A stretch of 64,000 nt of DNA from Pampus argenteus (GCA_036937835.1 CM072861.1:20264001-20328000); one strand, 5' to 3'. Shown: positions 1 through 15,140, counted from the stretch's first letter. Made by a program: numbers and translations. The notes: generated by a model from the sequence alone, not told the origin.

Positions 1-443
1 CATCTGTGCAGCACAAAACAGTTCATGACTCCACTGTACTATTCAAACGGTAATCAGTGAGGCAAGTGGCTCTCAAGAGGTTTGACAGTGAAACTAAATG
101 TACTGTAATCAGTATAACTCTGCTATCAGGGATTGTGCAAGGCATCGCCAAAAAGCAAACGCAACATATACACCACCTCATCCAGCAAATAACTCGTTTA
201 GCAACTCACTGATGCTTTGCTAATGCACAGCGCATGGACCCTGTGAGAGCCTGACAGGTGACTCAGGTGAATCAGATGAATTTATACACAAAGTGACATA
301 ACACACTGTTGAGGCCAATTTAGAGCAACACGTGAAGGACGTTTCAAATGCAATCATTGTCACTGTTGTCCAGTAGCAGACCATGCCAAAGCAAAGTGTT
401 CATACAGAGGTCAGATTGATGTTTGAGACAAACTGTGTCTTAC

Positions 444-3400
444 CTTCTGGTCTCCACCTGCTTTGAAAGCTCTGTGGGGGAAAAGAAACATGATTGGGAC
501 AGTAATTAGAGCATATTTACAATACAGTCATCTGTACACATCTAATATACAATACTGAGTTCTGTCTTCTCCAAATCACAGATGGATCAAATAAAAAAGT
601 TGTATTTGAGGCAGATAAACTTCTCTCCAAAATATTGTTTTATGTATATTATTTAGACTGAAAAAGCAGCAGTATTACTATTTATATTGCAGTAATATTC
701 CTGAAGTCTACTTGAACCCAAATATCTAAACCACTGAAAGAAGTCAGAACAGAAGAGAATGCCCTCAAAATATCCATTATAATAATTGTCAAATGCATCA
801 TAAAACTAAATGACCCAGCACGTATGATGTCACAAACAAGCCTATTTATCACCAGGATGTTTACAATAAACCATTTGTGTTCTAACTTCGCCTTTGTTTT
901 CATATGCAAACATGTGGTTTAGATAATTGAGTTAAACTGTTCGTTAGTTTGAATTTCTTTTATTATAATGCCCCACGGACACCCCCGTGAAGGCGTCTCG
1001 AGCGGAGGCCCTGTTGCATCCATGTCAGCAATTAAGCAAATCAGCGAGACGTTTGAGTGAAAGTAAACGTTGTAAACATTAGAAGTTTATTCTGAAAACT
1101 CACAGCACCGCTCACATCGTCTTCAACAGTCTGCAGATTCACCCACACAGCCATAAATACTGTAAATGCCACAGTGCTGTACACTTCTTAACACTAATCC
1201 CAGGATTCACATAACTGCTGTGCCTCTGTTGACTGAAGCAGCAGAGCAGACGCTTCATTAATAATATCTTTATACATTAAAACACAGGAGGTACCCAGCT
1301 TTACATCGCTGGCGGCTCCTAATATATGGTTATAAAATATATATATAAAACTAGGTATAAACCTTTAGCATTCCCTGACCAATGTATGCAATTTATGCTT
1401 GCACAAAGCAACAATAGGGTTAAGCAAGTATGAACCAGCCCTGTATTCACCCTCATCGTTTCAGGCTGTAAACACACACAAAACAATGGACACTGCTTCC
1501 TGTGAGGAGTGAATAGCTGCTCATGTCATTTGCCTGTTCAACCACTGATAGAGCAACGTTAAACACAGGATGACAACAGGGCTGTATAGATACAGTAAGA
1601 GTAGGAAGAGGAGCGAAGGGAAGGGAAGGCATAATGACATGTCTGTGCATGTCACTTGTGGGAAGACGAATCAATGTGACGTTCATATTGCTTAAGCTTG
1701 CCGACTGTCTTACTTTCAACCCACAATGTGATGAGTCACGCTTAAGTCAGGCATATAAGGAGAATATATGACGGCTGCCATGTATTGCATTTACTTTGGC
1801 AAACTGGACTAAAATGAAATGATTAAGTCAGGGAATAAGTTTGTTTGCTTGGACTGAGTTCGACCTTTGCTTGAAACTGAATATGCACACTCTATGAGAT
1901 CATGTCAAGGTTCAATTATTTTGGCTAATGCAAGCTTGGCTTACAAACTGATGTTAGATAACATCTGAAGTTTCACCACAAAAAAAAAATAAAAATGAAA
2001 AAAAATCTTCCACAATACTGTGATCACCGACATGCTCCAACCACAACCCTCCTGTAGATGTTACAGAACATGGAGATCTCTTCATGAAAATATATTGTCT
2101 ATTTGATTTCTCTCCCTATAAAAAAAACTCTGGATAAAACTTTCTCATTTAAAAAAAACAATCATTGGTGTTGAACAAAATGAGTGCTAAACCAAACAAT
2201 AAGCCATATCTTATCACTGTGTCTGTCCTCTTCTGTTGACAAAAGGAAACAGTGGATTTCAGCCAAGATGAAAATACATAAATCTTACAATAGCTCCTTT
2301 CTGAGAAGTGTTTCAAGAAAACTCATTTTACACTATAATAATATGAGAAGGCAAGATGAAGAGAGGCAAATGAGGATTCATGGAGAGGGAGTCATATGTA
2401 AGAAAAAAAAAAAAAAAAAAGAGTGGAAGAATGTGAAATGTTTACAATAGTCGGACTCCACAAGAAGATAAGAAACAGAGGATGCAACACCACAGACTGT
2501 AGAAGTATTTCATGATATTAAACATGCTGGCTATTAAGCAAATAAGTAAACATACTGTCTTATTACAGGTCTAGCAAAACATTACACCACTCCCTGTAAG
2601 ATAAAGGCACACAAACCCACAGAGTTTAATGTCATCTTCTTCTAAACCTAATGATAAAACATCAACCGAAGCAGAAATATCTACAGAAATACTTGTATGC
2701 AGTACGTTCTACGACAGTTGTGTGAAGTAGCAGAAAGCAGAGCGAATACATATATATATAAAATTCACTCTAATGTTTGGATTTAAATACCAAGCCTCAT
2801 AAAATAATCTCATCCCAAGTTTCCCAGAATCAAAATATGATTTAAAGTGCTAGATCTGTGTGTTGCTGGCTACATCTAAACCAGATATCATTAATAATCA
2901 ATCCTCAAGTAAGTTCTGAACAGACTCTGTTACAAAGTCATCTGGCTCATGTGTCACACCTGATTAATCCTTATCAACTCCTTTGTGGAGATCATGATGC
3001 CACAAAGGATTCTTTGTTCTTATGCAATATGAGCCTCACGCTGCACACACACACACATACACACTCCTTTTGATGCATTTAATAGGCCGTAGTGTAGTGT
3101 ATGACCTCTTTCTGAAGGAAAAAAAAGAATACATGCAGCGTCAGCTATGTGTCTTGTTGGCTTTATGGAAAACTGAAATTGCAGCTCTTTCCTAGCAAAG
3201 AAGCTGATCTGTACTTGTCATCCCTCGGCATAATAACCTGCTGCAATATTTAGTAACATTAAACTACATAAGATTATAGTCGAGGTTGCATTGGTATTTT
3301 ACTTTCCCCGAAAAAAATCTGCCTTTTATCCTGCCGAGTGTAACTCTCTACTCTGCTTTTCCTCTTTTAATTTATTTTGCTAATTAGTAGAATATATATA

Positions 3401-6400
3401 TGGTCCCAATACTGATTTCAATATTACAGTTATCTGCTGTGCTCAACAATCATTTAGTTGAGAAACATGAACTGGCCCAGTGGACGGTCTGAATATGAGA
3501 GTAGCTTGGCATATTTTGAACAATATGCAGCGAATACCAACCAGGATCTCTAAATGTGAAACTATTCATTTGAGCTCCGACTCTGCTTTCATCTGGAAAG
3601 TCATAAATAACCTGCAGCTGTTCTAACTCTCAGCAAATAAGTGAACAAAAGAAGATTTCAACAGCTGAGTCTCTTGGCTGGCAACAACATTGTGAACTGT
3701 ATGTGGAAAGTAGCTGTGATCACCACATCTATACTAATGAATACCACAAAATCAAAATAAGTGCCATGACGGTATCAAGGCTCATCTGTATTACTTAACA
3801 AGTCAAAACCTTCTCATTTTCTCAATGCCTTATGTTCCTGAATGGTTACACTGTGTCTTTCTTGGGGCAAGAAATATTTTTCTTATAATTAAGCTCCTTA
3901 TGAATTATTTGGCTTAAACTCAACAGAGATACTTTATCAGGAGTTTTTGGCAGGAGTTATGTGAACAGGTATGAGTTCTGCCTGTAGGCAAGAAAGAGAG
4001 AACTTAACAACAAAGTGTTTTATTCTGAAGAGAGTTTCTCTATTTTTTTTATACAGCAGAGGTATACGTCAGCTACGTCAGGTAGCTCCTCTAAAAACTA
4101 ACTAACAGAACTAAAGGCCATCTTATTCACCGGACTACAAGTACAGACTTTACACTCCTGCTCTAGCTTCACTAAGATGATACGAGCAGAATATTACTGT
4201 AATATTCAGCAAAAAAAACATTCAGAAAGGGTTAACATTTGCATCAAAATACAACTAGTGAAACCTAAATACTGGGAATATTTCGACTTTGGAAAGGATT
4301 TAATTACTTTTGAGTGAGACTCATGAGCACTTAGTTATAATCATTTAACTGTATCGCGTGGCTGTTATGACACCTATATATGTCCATTTAGCATCTTTCG
4401 GTGTGTAAAATGTTCCATATGCAATTTATGTCAACTAACAGAGCCAGCGAGACAACGAAATAAATAGAACAATATACAATTAAGTGGTAAAAAACAGATT
4501 TAATACCTTCTTTTTGGGATCATTTAAATATGCAGTTGCAAACATTTCAAAATTGCAGAGAATCTGTATGAATGGAAAAGGGTGTGTCCTGTTTCCATAC
4601 AACCGACACAGGAATTAAGCCTCAGCGTAAGTAATAAGCAAAAGCTTTACAAACGACCATATGGTAGCAGTAGCGGCACAACTTTTCACTAAATTCCTGT
4701 TAATTACTAAAACAGCCAAGAAACCAACAGGATCAAAAACAGAAATAATAAAAATTATAAATTTCTTACTGGTGGCATTTTATGATTGAGGTATGAGTAA
4801 AGTGATCTAAAAGTCTTAAACAGATTTGAGCCTTAGGGTAAGTAAAATAATGGAATGTGTGCAAAGATAAAATTTTAATGGTAACGATGCATTTTGCAAC
4901 CACTTGTCATAATGGGACAAATTTCAAGGACATAATGGTATCTCATCTCTCCCAAGTAAGAATGGAAGTGGATATTGTTTTGTGATGATTTATGCCACTG
5001 ACCCGAGATAAAAATGGAAAGTGTTTTGTTGCGTCATGCATTTCCAAATGACTTACTTGCTGAGGGTGAGGGTGAGGGAGTCTGTTGCTGCTCTGATCTT
5101 GTTTTGTGCCTCCACGTGGGTCATGTCCTCTGCGTTGGTGTCGCAGATGGACACTACCCAGTCTCCCACTCCAACACCGGCCTGAACTGCCTTCCCGCCC
5201 GGAGTCAGCTGGAGACAAGACGGGGGAAAGTGAGAGGTTTCCACAGGAGGAAATGACAGGAGGTGATCACAGATTGTACAGCTAGAGAAGAACAACACAT
5301 GCACTACAGCCACATAATACTATTTACCTTCATCTTCTATCCAATCCTTTCAAGAACTGTATATTTGAACATTTTTAAAGCTCTATCTCCATTTCATGTT
5401 TAGTGTAATCCCAGCTGACAAGTCATCTCTTACCAAAGAGATTACACATTTAAAATCAGAGTGAAAAGTGCAAATTACATGTTTAAATGACCAACCATTA
5501 TCTCATTCATATCAGTAGTTAATCGACCACAGGAGACACTTCACAGGAAGATTCAGGAAATCTAAACACACAAGAAGTCACGCTCGGTTGACTTTGCTGT
5601 CTGTTAGCAACAATTAATAATCAACTTGAGGAGTCTGCGTGTCTGGGTCTGACAAGCCAGCTGAGATATTTCACTCAGCAACACTATCAGGAACAGGCAT
5701 TACAGGTCATCATGATGTCATCAGTCATCAGCATATGATTTAGTGCAGATGTGACTCACAACGATGAAAGGCACTCTTTAAAAAGCTGCAGACAGAGTCC
5801 ATATGTCACAAATACTCACATCATTTACTGGAATAACCCATCTACTTTTTTCCATCCAGACAGGTAAGTCACAAAGAAAATTCACTGACAAAAGAATGAC
5901 ATCATCCTCTCGAGGTATCATACATACTGCAGACATACTGAGTAAGAACTATAGGCTGGAAGAACATGACATAGTCTATAGGTAGTGTGTGTCTGTCATG
6001 TCTTTTAATACCACTAATACAGAGTGAAGATGCCAAATTGTGTTCAGCAAGGGCTTTGTCAGCTTGCCCCTGCAGCTTAATGAAACATGAGACTTGTGTC
6101 AAATTGTGAGATAACTGGAGTACAAAGCATTCAGCATCAGATAAGTGAGTGAGTGCCAGGTTTTCTGGAAAAAAAACCCTATTAGGATTACTCTCTGATG
6201 TCATGGATCCCTGCAAATGTTAGCTCATCAAAAGCTCAGAGGACTCAGCAGTTCAATCAATAGTTTTCTGCCATGTTCAGCTAAGCTATCACACATGCCA
6301 CTTTGATTCTGCACATTAAACATAAACACTTAAGCGAGCAGGGAAAGTAATATGCTCTGCAAAGTGATGACAGCTCTAGCTGAAAAACTATGTTGCAATC

Positions 6401-9400
6401 TTGCAAAGACAACGAAGTTAAAGCCTGACTTGGATCAAAACATGGCAAATCTAAAAATAGGAAGAAATGCATTCCTCAAGAGGCAATCCGAGCTACACTT
6501 TACAGCCAAGTTCAAACATCACTTTAATTACCTTTGATTTGCACTCACTGGAAGCAATTAGAGGGGTTAAGAAAGAAATCATTTTTCAAGTTAAGAAAGA
6601 AGTTCACTTCACAGAGTTCACTTTTGATAAAATAACATGAAAAATACAGACAGAATTCTGTATTCTGAGTAAAGAAAGTCTATACTGGATGCAAGAGGTC
6701 ACTGAAAGGTTTGATGAAAAATACATACATACATACACTAAGTCACTTTATGTTGGTTTTTACCTTTGATTTTTCACCCATCTGCAGGTACTATACATTT
6801 AAATATACAATCATATATAGAACAGTTTAACTATATTGCCCATCTCTAATTGTAAAGTAAGATTAAAAATTAAAAATACATGCATTTGCGTGTGCGCGTG
6901 CATGTGTGTGTCGAGTTACTGATGGACACAGACACCTGTGCTCCTGGCTCAGGTTCACAATGCAGCTGCTCCCTCACTTGAGAAGGCAGCAGTTAAAGTT
7001 GCTGTGCTCAGACCTTTGGATGGTAGGGATTCAGACGGAAACACTAAACCCCACCAGCAGTTTGTCAATACAGCGAAGGACATTGGATAACATGTTCCTG
7101 AATGAATGCAACATGTACCGTTCCTCACAACAATTCTAACTCACAACAACCATCAATCTGATATGAATGTGTATGATCTGACATGTAGCAGCAAAACCAC
7201 AAAGATGGTTTCCTGACACGACCTATTTTTCTGGGGCATGTTACAAACAAACCTGATCATATTATAAATTATTTTTGAGCAAATATGACTGGAGCTTATC
7301 TCAAACTAACGGCATGACATTAGTGAACCTGAAGCTAATCACAATTGCAGGGTGAGTCTGTCAGTTGGTAGCCTGTTTTTACGGCTTTTTGGCAGAGCAC
7401 AGCAGCAGAGCTGTTTTGGTATGATATCAAATTTCAAAGCCCCGGTGAACCTTTCAAAATGCAACGTCTTGAATTCATGTTTCAAGTGCTTTCCTTGACT
7501 GATAGGCAAACCAGGGCCACATACTGGCTTTGGGCTGCCAACTCTTTGTTTTGGTTAAACTAATAATGCACTGGAGTTTATCTAAAACTGTAGATATATA
7601 CACTGGCTGTGTAACTTTGCACCGGCTCACTTTTATTCTTTCCACGGCTATTTGGGGGCCCGAGAGACAGTCTGTCCTTACATCACTCACACAGCACAGC
7701 TGATGCAAAGCCATAAATATCCCTCTGAGAAATGGAAAACCAAACCTACAAGTATGTGGTCCCCCTGTAATGACTGCAGTGCAACACCTAGCATTAACTC
7801 ACCTTAAAACACTGCTGCACTGATCACAACATAAGACATTCACATCCAAATAGCCACAAAAGAAATGCCCCCTGCGAGCAATCTATCATTAAGTACTGAA
7901 TTATTAATTCACCCCTCTAACAAGGCATCTTTTCCCAGAGTATGTGTGTGTGTGACAGAGTGTTTAAGCGAATAGTAGTGATCAAGCAACAGATGGTCCA
8001 CAAGACTGAGATTGAGAATAAAAAAGGAAGAATATAAGACTCGATAACACATCCAGCTGTGGTGCTGGAGAGACATTCACAAATCTCCCTTGTCACTTAT
8101 TGACATGACATCATCTGTAATTTCCTCCCAACATTTGATTTCAGTGGTGTGGCATGTGTTTGTCGATGGAAACCAGATGGTGCTCAGGAGGCTTGACGTT
8201 ATGGTATCATAATGTTTACGGAATTGCAATGGCACGAGATCTGGGGCAGATATACGGAGAAACTCCTCAGAGGAGCTGTGCCGTTGCCCCAGACGGTGAC
8301 TCAATTGCAACTGCAATAAAAACAGCAATTTAACATCTTGCTTCCTAAATTTTATGCTTCCTGCTGAAACAGGATGTTGGGGCAGATATGCGGGGAGAGA
8401 GATTGATATGATGTTACTTTAATAGACGTGCGTCTTCTCAAGGTCACAGAAAGTCATGAAAGTTGGCACAAAGGTTGGTTAAAAAAAAAAAAAACTGAAC
8501 TGGCTGCCTCGTATGACGCGGGCCTGCTGGAAGTGTGTTTGACCCGTTCATATGAGACAGCTGTCAGAGTTTACAGAGACTCAAATCAACAACAGAGTAC
8601 CATAAACACTACTGCAAGACAACAGAATTACATGAAACCATGACTGATATAAGTACCATATAAGGTTATGTTTCACTTGTTCTGGTCTACTCGAGTAGTT
8701 GGGACACGCATAGCAAAAATGAGTCGACTATTTTAATAAGTGATTCATTGTTTTAAATCATGTTTAAGAGGGAAAAAATGCCAAGAATCTCTGCTTCTTA
8801 AATGTGAATATTTTCCTCTATGACAGTAAAACGAATATCTTTAGGATTTGGAGTTTTGGTTCCACAAAGTGGAAGTGGTGAGTTTAACAGTTGTGGGCAT
8901 TTACGAGGCAGGAAAGGTATAAGCAAAGATGCTATTAAGTGATTTATGAGAAATGAAGGGTCCAGTGATTTTGGAGCTTGATCTAAACTAGAATAAAAGT
9001 AAGGATATCTAATGTGTCTATTGCAAGTCCCTAAGCTTCACTTACAACAAAAAAAAAAACAAAATCAATACCCCTTTAAATGACAATAACATTAAATCTC
9101 TAGCCCTAATAGACATCCTGTTTTACCAGGGTGAAACAGAATCCACCCCAAGCTCATCCCAGGTTATGGGAAGGTTGAAAAGGGCGTAATGAGGTTTTTT
9201 TTTAATTGGATAGTGAGGGGTCATTAGATTTGTATTTATACAGACTTAAATGAGGCTAACTAAAAATCAACTGTCTCCCAAAGAGTAAAATTAAAAGGGA
9301 ATTTAATAATAACAAGAGCAACATAAAGGTTACGTGCTCTTTTGTTCCTTCCATTAAATGGGTGTATATTATAGTTACAGTCAAAAAGTTGTTTTTCCTT

Positions 9401-12400
9401 TCAAAGGTACTTAACAGTTTGTCTTGGCATGGTCTCTCTTCCTCTGATCTCAATAGAAAATTATTCCTTTGAGACTGGGGGGAGTCCATCATACAGATGA
9501 GAAAAGTCAGTGTGGAAGACATATTAGGCACAAAAAGGAGACAAGAGGATTGTCTGTTGGCAGCGACAGGGTGGATACGAGAAACATCCCAGGAATGCTG
9601 AGAAAGCATAGCTTTCTAGACTCGCAGACGGAGGAGGAAGGAAACAAGAGCATTCACGGCGCATGGAAACCAATATTACAGCTCTCACACACACTAAGTA
9701 ACAAGTCACAGCCACACAATGTTCCAAATCAATGCAAGACTATCACAATCCTCATTAACAGCACAACAAATATAGGCGAAATGATTAAATATGATATTAT
9801 TGATCAATCTAAAACAATATGACCACAAGCTCTGAACTGTCAAAATCAACACTAACTGTCATCCGATTTTTTACAAAAAAAAAACCAAAAAAACTTAAAC
9901 ATACTGATCTGTCAGGAGTTATCACTTGCAATCTCGTTGCTGTTCAGTGTTTTACAGAGCTTTTTGTCCTGTCACTCCACATGTTCTTCATTGTGTAATC
10001 TCTTTTAACTGACTGCCTAGGTTGACATACAACAAGCCGGTACAGAAAGACCACCCACTAAATTCATTCAACGTGAGCCCAGTGAGTGTGGGCCTGACTT
10101 TTCTTCCTGTTACTCTGGGATACTGTATATTTTATGAGGTTTACGTCCCCTTGTTGGGCTGTTTCCATCCTCAGCGACTGTGATTCACTGTCCAGTCTTT
10201 TATGACAATCGTGAGAGAGCGAGCCAACAGCGCCTGAGAGGCAAAGAGAGAAGACCTGTCACATCTTTATAACCCCTGCCCCCTAAGGCCTGGTGGACTG
10301 CTGGAACAAGACACATAGATATCAGCCTCTGATCAGTCGTTAAGGCCCCAGAATGGGAGCCGTTATTAATCTTACACCAAGCTGCTTAGACTACCTTGAA
10401 TCCAACAAAATTTATGGTTGTATAAGCAGAGAGGTTGGCGAGGCAAGGGGGGGGGGTCAGCATGTGTAATGTACCTGTATAATGTAGAGAAAGGGCCTAA
10501 ACTGATTAATCCAGATAATTCACATACTACTGACTCACCCACTGACATTCATCTTACAGTATGCTTTGCCTGTCTAGACTGAGTCAACACCTATATCCCA
10601 CCAAAAATCCCTTTATTTTTTTTGGAAGATCCGTCAAACAAGGGTTTTACATCCGTTTGGTCTTTTCTGGGTGGAACAAAAATGTTTCTTGTCATGAGTC
10701 CAAGGGGAACATTCTGTTTCTGACTTGACGTCTGCCAGAAAGCAGCGCAGATACGAGACATGTACTGACAGGGCTGCCCTCACCACAGGATTACATCAGC
10801 TTTACAAACACACCTCAAATGTGATGCTGCTTACAACATAGCACAGGCTTTACAGGCCATACTAATCAAAAATACACATAACACATAATAGTGTCACTTT
10901 TTTAAACTTCTAAGAAACAAGAGAATAAAGATCCTAAATTAAAGCTCAAAGTTAATCATTTAAATGACTGAGACTATGTGGTATAACCTTGTAAAGATTG
11001 ACCCATTTAAATATATACAGTAAATTGCCTATTAACTACCTCTGATGTAGAAAACTGGACTAAAATATTAAACAAAAATTGATGAATGAATAGATTTATT
11101 TATAGACCCTTTTAGCCTCCAAGGTAGCAATAAAACAATGCCATTGGAAAATGAGTGCATAATATAATGCCAGATCTGTGTGCTCAATAGCTGGCAGCAA
11201 TGTTGGAATGATTTTATGTGCGCGCATGCGTTTGTGTGGTTGCCAGTCCGTGTGTGGGTTTGTCAGGCAAAGCAGCGCTGCACTTATAAGGCCTGGAAAG
11301 TGGTTGTTGCTCTCTTCAACAGCAACAGCAGTTTATGGAGTATTCAAAAATTCATTGAGTGGAGAGGTAGTGGCCTCTTAGTACAAAGCACTCTCAAACT
11401 GTCTGTCCTTGTGACCAGTGCTTACTGTTAATGCAAAAGCATCCAGAGAACATCTTAAAGTGGAAATGGACAACTTTTTTTTTTTTGCTTTAACTTATCA
11501 TTATGTAAGTAATGTTGATTGCACACAGGCTATATAACAATGACACCATCAGCATTTAGATTGGCTCACTATAAGCCTCGCTTTCACTATACAATTTTGT
11601 TTGCCACGGGGTACAATCTCCCAGGAAAATTAAGGTTTGATTTACGGCACCAGGGAAGTGTTTTCATGTCACCATTATAGACTAAATAAATGAGCAAACT
11701 CACACTTTTTCTCCAAATGTTTTCTTCTAACGTTATTCCCCTCTCATTGCCAACACCAACCCCTGCTGTAGTTACTTGTTTGTGCGAAGCAATAATGTTA
11801 CCCAAACTATGTTATTACTATACAATGCACATCATTACAATAGCGTTTGCCTGTTCCCAAATACTAAATAAAATTGTGACAATTTCAATTTACCTCTTCA
11901 GTGAACATGTTTCTTTCTTCCCTGTTATTTCCGAAGTGGTGTTGAACATTTAGGCTCTAAAATGGAAAGCGAGCCCGGACAGCAGCACAGACAATAATAC
12001 CTCTTGGAAATGCTGGGGGAGGGTTGAAAAGTTGTCTGTTTCCACTTTAACAAAACATGACATGCAGATGCTCAAGTAGGGTCATTATGTAGTGACCAAG
12101 CTTGTACTGAAAACTAACAGACTTCTAAATAAGCCATAGCTTTTACGTAAATGCTTGGGGAGAACAGTAAAATTATTTTAAGTGATTTGAAATGAAGGTG
12201 TTCAAATTCAGAGAAGCTGACTCCAGTAACAAACAGTTTTCTTACCCTTGACACGGTGAGGGGCATGCTGAAGTCCTTTCCACCCTGCAGCCTGAAGCCC
12301 CAAGGCGCCGGGCCGCTGAGGGTTACAGAGTATACGTTCATAGCCTTGAGAAAGAGAAAGGAGGAAACAGTCGTGTGAATTACTCAGAAAAGGAAAAGGT

Positions 12401-14555
12401 CTCCAAGGCTACACATCCTTTTCTGTTTTATCTATACTTCATCTATGCAGTCCAGTTGGTGACTCCTGGTTGTCTACAATACCCCCTAATACACACACAC
12501 ACACTCTCTCTTCCAAAATATAATGTCAACTTAACATAATTTCTTTTTTTAAAGAATGACTACAATAATTAATTAAATGCATCTTTTGGTAGAAATGATA
12601 GCAGAACATCTGCTGCCTGGGATATGACATTTGAATATAACATTGCTCCACGCATACAGAGTATTAGGTTGCTATCCCTTACGTCATAATCTAAGGTGAT
12701 CGTTCATAAAGGAGACCCAATTCTGAGTGTAACAAAATACACTATTATGCAAATGAGTACCACGAAAAACGCCACCATCATAAATCTACTAGACAATAAA
12801 TTGCCACAATTCCATCGTTAACCCAGATTATAATGAAACACTAGCCTGCTTCCCCACAGCATACAAACTTCCTTTGATGTTTTAGAATATTTTACATAAT
12901 ATGCACAAAAATAATTTTTTATTGACGTCGGACGGCATAGCACTACATAACCAGACAGTTTTAAGAACCAAAAGCAACTTGAGATGTCGGGCTGTGACAC
13001 TTGCTATTACTAAATGAGCTACAGCCGTATCACTGACCTATGTACCTGCACCCCTACTCCAGCTCCCGCTCCTGCTCCCCCACAACACTACCAGGTGTCA
13101 TTGCTCCTCATGACACATGGTTAGCTACCCAAGATGCCACCACGCAAAACCTACCTCGTCCTCAAGGACCGGCCAGTAGCCCAAACCTCAGAGAAAGCTA
13201 GAGAGTCAGAAAGCTGGGACAAGCAGATTCCCACTCTGTTGGCAAACCCTACACCCCCCGACACTGTCTGTGACACAGGCAGGCCTTAGCCTCTCCTCAC
13301 TCCTCAGAGGCTATATAAGGAATGTAAAACTACACCAAACTATTTCAGCCCAACACCCACATGAGTCACAGAGAGACAGAGAGAGAGGGGGGTAGAGGAG
13401 GACGGAGAGAGAGGTAACGTCAATTACCCCTATATTCTGGCAAAAGTATGTTATATTAACGTCAATGGATTTTTAAAACGAGTGTATTGTGCGAGGCGGC
13501 AGAAGGCTCACGAAAGCTTAGCGAACTGTACGTTCCTTCTGGAGGTCATAAAGTGCAAGCAAAACCAGCAATTATATTTTGACATTAAGTTCTTAAAGCA
13601 ACAGGAGGCGCTCACTTATAGGAGAAATGTAAACTATAATAGGAGTTATCTAGAAAAAAATATATCTTCAGTTTAGCCGAAATGTAGTTTGTTTGTTTAG
13701 TATTCATGTGTCAGTGCACTTTTGTCAACATTTCATTAACAACTTAATTATCAAAACTTGGATTAGTTTACTGTCACTTTTTTTCCCCCATGTTAAATCT
13801 CCCATAAAGAAGTCCTGGAGCCAAGAAAAATCAATTATGACATAGAAACATAGTGTAGCTGCAACAGATAATGAGGGTTAGATTTCACTGGTGATAATAA
13901 TGACACACTGCAGATGTATTATTCAGTGACTGTACATGGATTATAATAAAACAGTGGCAGCAACAGTGAATGGCTGTATCTGTTAATTAATACCAGCCTG
14001 TACATCAACACAGTGGATAAATAACCAGCCTCAGTCAATAAATAAGTCTGTTCTCATTCAAGTGACCCTGTTTATGGTATTACTATTTATAATCTCCTAT
14101 GGTGTCAATGTATCCCATCCTCAAATACAGAGAATTACACGCTTATTTCTGTTATGGTTAACAGGCTCCGCCATTATAATCTTATATAGATTACATTTAA
14201 TTGATTCCAGTGTGTCCAAAGACAATAATTTGCATCCGGTAGGCTAATTAAAAAAGGTTTTTTAATATGAACGTTAAAGGCTGGGGGACACCGCTGCAGT
14301 AAAATTAACTTTTACGTTGGAAGAGGAAGCAAAGCTGAGAGACGAAAACTTGATAAATACTCGGTTGTTTGCACCGCAACAAACCGAGCGAGACCAAAAC
14401 CATGAAGTTAGAAGCATATACACAAGAGTTGGAGTTAGGAAGAAACATTTGGCTTGAGGAAAAAGTTAAACCACAAACACAAAGGAATGCATTCAGAAGT
14501 TTGGATAAATGAATTAGCCTACCTCTTGTCCGCCCGTGTGTTCGCCAGACATCAT
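444..14555 (-). CDS. pdlim7: PDZ-LIM protein 7 (Enigma) family, 5' part only
   Basis: Actin/Z-line associated scaffold of the Enigma family, with an N-terminal PDZ domain and, in relatives, three C-terminal LIM domains that lie beyond the left edge. Exons read on the minus strand: 14523-14555 (candidate first coding exon), 12246-12344, 5057-5208 and 444-471. The second exon encodes the PDZ carboxylate-binding loop GPAPWGFRLQGGKDF. The third carries LTPGGKAVQAGVGVGDWV and the EAQNKIRA helix. The 28-bp fourth exon matches the small linker exon after the PDZ in this family. VGDWV-type wording favours PDLIM7 over PDLIM5 or LDB3. All junctions are GT-AG with matching phase. The start is uncertain. 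ATG at 12339-12341 gives a family-like MNVYSVTL start. The upstream exon is open in frame and would add MMSGEHTGGQE plus Ala. The LIM exons are not in the window. Confidence 0.92.
472..5056 (-). other. pdlim7 intron after the PDZ exon
   Basis: Intronic sequence of about 4.6 kb. It is AT-rich, with an A18 run (2403-2420) and a short CA tract near 3043-3062. No coding exon, RNA gene or transposon with recognisable ends was seen. Long muscle-type alternative exons could be missed by eye. Confidence 0.6.
5209..12245 (-). other. large pdlim7 intron inside the PDZ domain
   Basis: Intron of about 7 kb splitting the PDZ domain, donor at 12244-12245 and acceptor at 5209-5210. It contains only short open frames with no family resemblance and no splice-compatible exon that I could defend. 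Enhancers may be present but cannot be read from sequence alone. Confidence 0.6.
12345..14522 (-). other. first pdlim7 intron (candidate)
   Basis: Intron implied by the AG acceptor before 12344 and the GT donor at 14521-14522. It includes a purine-rich GAGA stretch near 13370-13414 and otherwise featureless AT-rich sequence. It holds no gene that I can support. Confidence 0.5.
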
Positions 14556-15025
14556 GAGTCAGTCTACGGGACTGGAGGAAAAAAAAAAGAGAGAAGTGAA
14601 TCGGTAAGTAAGTAAGCAGGCTAACTTTTGGACTTCCTTAAGGCGGACGTCAGGAAGCCTCCGTGGATCCGCTTGGTGAGCAGCAGGATTATTCCCTCAA
14701 ATTCTTTTTAGCAGGACTCGGCTGAAACGTCAGAAGTCACATGGGCCGCTGCTTCATTTCATAGTGCGGCTATAAACCAGGAGTGGCCGTACTTTACTAC
14801 ATATCAGCTGTTCAGCCCATCTATCATAGCATAGCAAAGGACAAATGTTATAAAGGACACCGACGCATAGTGTTGCTGTTTCCGCCGTCCAGGTTCACCA
14901 GCATCACAACAGCAGGAGGCCACAGGTGGAGCCGAGGAGGTGATCAGAGAGAGAAACACTGGAGGATGCACTTAGATGGACTTTATGTGAATATCCCCGT
15001 GTTATGTTTCTGTATATCTCTACAT

Positions 15026-15140
15026 AGGGCTGTAACTAAAGATATTTATTATTAAAGATATTATTATCGATTAATCCTAATGGATTAAATGTCAAAATAT
15101 TTGGCGATTAATTTAATAATTGACATTTAATCGACTAACC
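15026..15140. repeat. AT-rich dispersed repeat remnant (GGGCTGTAACTAA type)
   Basis: It starts GGGCTGTAACTAAAG and continues with TTATCGATTAATC-type wording that I recognise from abundant short non-autonomous fish repeats. Perfect 13-bp inverted arms (15083-15095 and 15120-15132, GATTAAATGTCAA) surround a 24-nt loop. The class is uncertain (possibly a hAT-like MITE), and exact ends could not be fixed. Confidence 0.5.

Noticed and set aside
9256..9822. Overlapping 117-codon frames on both strands in the pdlim7 intron
   Set aside because: Mutually antisense, no recognisable motif, and typical of chance frames in intronic sequence.
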